Below are positions 15,665 through 17,482 of a stretch of 17,482 nucleotides of DNA, one piece after another. Origin of the DNA: an uncultured Rhodocyclaceae bacterium (GTDB lineage: Bacteria; Pseudomonadota; Gammaproteobacteria; Burkholderiales; Rhodocyclaceae). The notes under the pieces were generated by a model. That model was not told the DNA's origin. It made no database searches and worked only from the letters and a program-made list of their open reading frames with translations. The stretch spans positions 1 through 17,482 of the forward strand of contig URNG01000065.1 of the NCBI GenBank assembly GCA_900549295.1, in the 5' to 3' direction. The first letter of the stretch is position 1. Every line of letters begins with the position of its first letter. Both the position numbers and the translations under genes were made by a program.

Positions 15665-16963
15665 TTACGAAATCATTCCCGCCCCCACCGTGTTGTTGCT
15701 GCTTTCGTCGATGACGATGAAAGCGCCGGTGGCGCGGTTTTCCCGGTAAGGATCGGTGAACAGTGGCTGGGCGAGCTTGAAGCTGACTTCGGCAATGTCG
15801 TTCATGGACAGTTTCTCGGCCGGCAGATTTTCCAGGGTGTTGACGTCCAGGCGGTAGTCGATGGTGGTGAGCTTGGCCTTGGTTTCGCGGGTGGTGTGGC
15901 GGATCAGGTAGGTGCGGGCGCGGTCGAGCGGGGTTTCGGCGAGCCAGCACAGGGTGGCGCGGATTTCCTTGGCCGGAGCCGGTGCCTCGGCGCTTTTTAC
16001 GATCATGTCGCCGCGCGAGCAGTCGATTTCGTCGGCCAGCAGCAGGGTGATGGATTGCTCGGTGCTGGCCGCGCCGATGTCGACGCCGCCGATCTGGATG
16101 GCCTTGACGGTGGATCGCTGGCCGCCGGGCAGGACGGTGACGGCATCGCCGACGCGGACGTGGCCGGATTCGACCTGCCCCATGAAGCCGCGGTAGTCGT
16201 GCAGCTCCGGGTTGGCGGAATCCTGCGGGCGGCAGACGTATTGCACCGGAAAGCGGAAATTTTCGGCGTGTTCGCTGTGGGCGGCGGGAGCGCTTTCCAG
16301 GATTTCCAGCAGCGTCGGCCCCTGATACCAGGACAGGGCTGCGCCACGCTCGACGATCATGTCGCCGTTGAGCGCCGACAGGGGAATGAAGCTCACGTCC
16401 TCGATGCCCAGTTTTTGCGCGAAGGCGAGGTAGTCGGCGCGGATTTCCTCGAAGCGCGCCTGCGAGTAATCGACCAGATCCATCTTGTTGATGGCCACCA
16501 CCAGATGCGGAATGCCGACCAGCGAAACCAGCTTGGAATGGCGGCGAGTCTGGGTGAGGATGCCTTTGCGCGCATCGACCAGGATGATGGCGAGATTGGC
16601 GGTGGAGGCGGCGGTAATCATGTTGCGCGTGTACTGCTCGTGGCCGGGCGCGTCGGCGATGATGTATTTGCGTCGGCCGGTGGAGAAGTAGCGGTAGGCG
16701 ACGTCGATGGTGATGCCCTGCTCGCGCTCGGCTTGCAGGCCGTCGGTGAGGAGCGACAGGTCGACCGCGCCCAGGCCGCGCTTCTGCGAGGTTTTTTCGA
16801 TGGCTTGCAGGGTGTCGGCCAGAACCGCCTTGGTGTCGTAGAGCAGACGCCCGATCAGGGTGCTTTTGCCGTCGTCCACGCTGCCGCAGGTGAGAAAGCG
16901 CAACAGGCCGTTGTCAACCGTGCTGCCGTTATCGTGGGTGTTGTCATTGTTTGCGGTCGTCAT
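15665..16963 (-). CDS. cysN: Sulfate adenylyltransferase subunit 1 (GTPase)
   Basis: CysN (432 aa) is the GTPase subunit that, with CysD, makes adenosine phosphosulfate from ATP and sulfate in assimilatory sulfate reduction. The translation-factor G domain has GSVDDGKST (27-35), QGITIDVAYRYF (switch I region), DAPGHEQY (104-111) and NKMD (159-162). Beta-barrel domains follow, with a typical end, ATGAFIVIDESSNNTVGAGMI. There is no fused APS kinase, so it is CysN and not CysNC. The ATG at 16963 has AAAGAGAAC just upstream. The frame stays open further upstream, but that part is a shadow of the toxin gene. Two TAA codons stand in tandem at the end. cysD does not lie directly upstream; a PIN toxin gene does, 19 bases away. 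Confidence 0.94.
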   Translation of the reverse strand: MTTANNDNTHDNGSTVDNGLLRFLTCGSVDDGKSTLIGRLLYDTKAVLADTLQAIEKTSQKRGLGAVDLSLLTDGLQAEREQGITIDVAYRYFSTGRRKYIIADAPGHEQYTRNMITAASTANLAIILVDARKGILTQTRRHSKLVSLVGIPHLVVAINKMDLVDYSQARFEEIRADYLAFAQKLGIEDVSFIPLSALNGDMIVERGAALSWYQGPTLLEILESAPAAHSEHAENFRFPVQYVCRPQDSANPELHDYRGFMGQVESGHVRVGDAVTVLPGGQRSTVKAIQIGGVDIGAASTEQSITLLLADEIDCSRGDMIVKSAEAPAPAKEIRATLCWLAETPLDRARTYLIRHTTRETKAKLTTIDYRLDVNTLENLPAEKLSMNDIAEVSFKLAQPLFTDPYRENRATGAFIVIDESSNNTVGAGMIS

Positions 16964-16982
16964 GGTGTTCTCTTTGCTCGGA

Positions 16983-17381
16983 TCAGGCCCAGATGGCGTT
17001 GGGGAAATGTTGCTGGATGCGTTCGTCGGCAGTGACCAGGCAGCCGTCTGCGGCGATGGCCTGGCCGACGATGAGGCGGTCGAAAGGATCGCGCGTCCAG
17101 GGTTGCGTGGCGGCGGCGCGGGCGACGCTGGCAAATGGCGTGGGATCGATGTGCAGCGGCAAGGTGGCGAGCGCGTTCAGAACGGCGCTGGCACCTTGCT
17201 TGATGCGGCCTATTTCACGCAGGAATTCGAGTTCCAGTTCGACCATCGGCGAAATCGCCAGCCAGCCGGTTTCGATGGCCTCGCGCGCGGCTTGCGGCAA
17301 CTGGCGACGCTTCTCGGTGCACAGCCAGATCAGGATGTGCGTGTCGAGAAAGGTCAGTCGAGGTTCCTGCTCTCGTTCCAT
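16983..17381 (-). CDS. PIN-domain toxin, VapC-like ribonuclease
   Basis: A 132-residue PIN-domain protein of the type II toxin kind, which as a family cleave RNA (often tRNA or rRNA) with Mg2+. The acidic active-site residues are visible: Asp13 in FLDTHILIW, Glu48 in SPMVELELEF, Asp101 in DPFDRLIVGQA, and Asp119 in LVTADERI. The length is normal for the family. The ATG at 17381 overlaps the upstream antitoxin-like gene by 28 bases, the usual arrangement in such pairs. Its stop is 19 bases from cysN on the same strand, so both may share a transcript. All key residues are present, so it is probably active unless bound by its antitoxin. The exact subfamily is not determined. Confidence 0.88.
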   Translation of the reverse strand: MEREQEPRLTFLDTHILIWLCTEKRRQLPQAAREAIETGWLAISPMVELELEFLREIGRIKQGASAVLNALATLPLHIDPTPFASVARAAATQPWTRDPFDRLIVGQAIAADGCLVTADERIQQHFPNAIWA

Positions 17382-17482
17382 TCGCTGGTTTCGATGTAGG
17401 GCAGTTCGTCCGGGTTGCCGACGACGATGTCGAGCAGTGGCAGGCGTTCGATACGGCTGCTGCTGCGTTCGGGCACCAGCCA
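17354..17482 (-). CDS. Probable antitoxin of the PIN toxin, C-terminal part (partial)
   Basis: The last 42 codons of a minus-strand gene that runs off the right edge. The visible peptide (WLVPERSSSRIERLPLLDIV... ending NESRNLD) is acidic, polar and without a recognisable fold, as expected for the toxin-wrapping tail of an antitoxin. Its stop (17354-17356) lies inside the toxin gene, giving a 28-base overlap. The call rests on position and character; the DNA-binding N-terminus that would define the family (VapB, Phd/YefM or other) is outside the window. Confidence 0.6.
   Translation of the reverse strand, partial: WLVPERSSSRIERLPLLDIVVGNPDELPYIETSEWNESRNLD

Noticed and set aside
15665..16963. 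Fused CysN-CysC (with APS kinase) or elongation factor Tu
   Set aside because: The protein ends after the CysN C-terminal domain with tandem stop codons, and the P-loop GSVDDGKST with its NKMD context is the CysN type rather than EF-Tu.
16964..17134. 57-codon N-terminal extension of cysN
   Set aside because: The added residues are Ser/Pro/Ala noise overlapping the PIN toxin gene. The ATG at 16963 has a ribosome binding site and gives the usual distance to the P-loop.

Overview
The window is about 17.5 kb of GC-rich, densely coding chromosome. The LexA recognition helix and its enterobacterial-type SOS box, the tilS-lexA-small protein order and the protein sequences point to a betaproteobacterium, perhaps of the Rhodocyclales group. 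That placement is inference from sequence flavour, not from a phylogeny. No phage, transposase, CRISPR array, rRNA or tRNA gene was found.

Left part (1-3036, plus strand): the 3' end of tilS (tRNA-Ile lysidine synthetase); lexA with a perfect SOS box 25 bp upstream of its start; a 50-residue single-helix membrane protein of the DUF3149 type with a very strong ribosome binding site; and a CNNM/CorC-like membrane protein with a CBS pair. Two gene-poor stretches (1002-1227 and 1381-1710) hold several inverted repeats, including a two-tier hairpin at 1465-1529.

Central part (3090-15573, minus strand): a complete seven-gene operon in the order pelA-pelB-pelC-pelD-pelE-pelF-pelG, transcribed right to left. 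It encodes the whole machine for the Pel biofilm polysaccharide. PelF is the cytoplasmic glycosyltransferase. PelD (c-di-GMP receptor), PelE and PelG form the inner-membrane synthase/transport complex. PelA is the periplasmic deacetylase/hydrolase. PelC (lipoprotein) and PelB (TPR scaffold plus outer-membrane barrel) export the polymer. Most junctions overlap or are only a few bases apart, so the genes look translationally coupled. All catalytic signatures I could check are present: PelA deacetylase and hydrolase residues, the PelF EX7E motif, a PelD RxxD site and the PelC lipobox. The operon therefore looks functional.

Right part (15665-17482, minus strand): cysN (sulfate adenylyltransferase GTPase subunit). 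Immediately upstream of it, where cysD would normally be, lies a PIN-domain toxin gene overlapped by the 3' end of its putative antitoxin, which runs off the window. The 91-bp gap between cysN and pelA holds a weak promoter candidate whose predicted start falls on a perfect 10-bp palindrome, a possible operator for the pel operon.

Nothing here is clearly a new system. The points most worth a second look are the toxin-antitoxin pair at cysN, the pelA upstream palindrome, and the structured non-coding DNA upstream of the CNNM gene.
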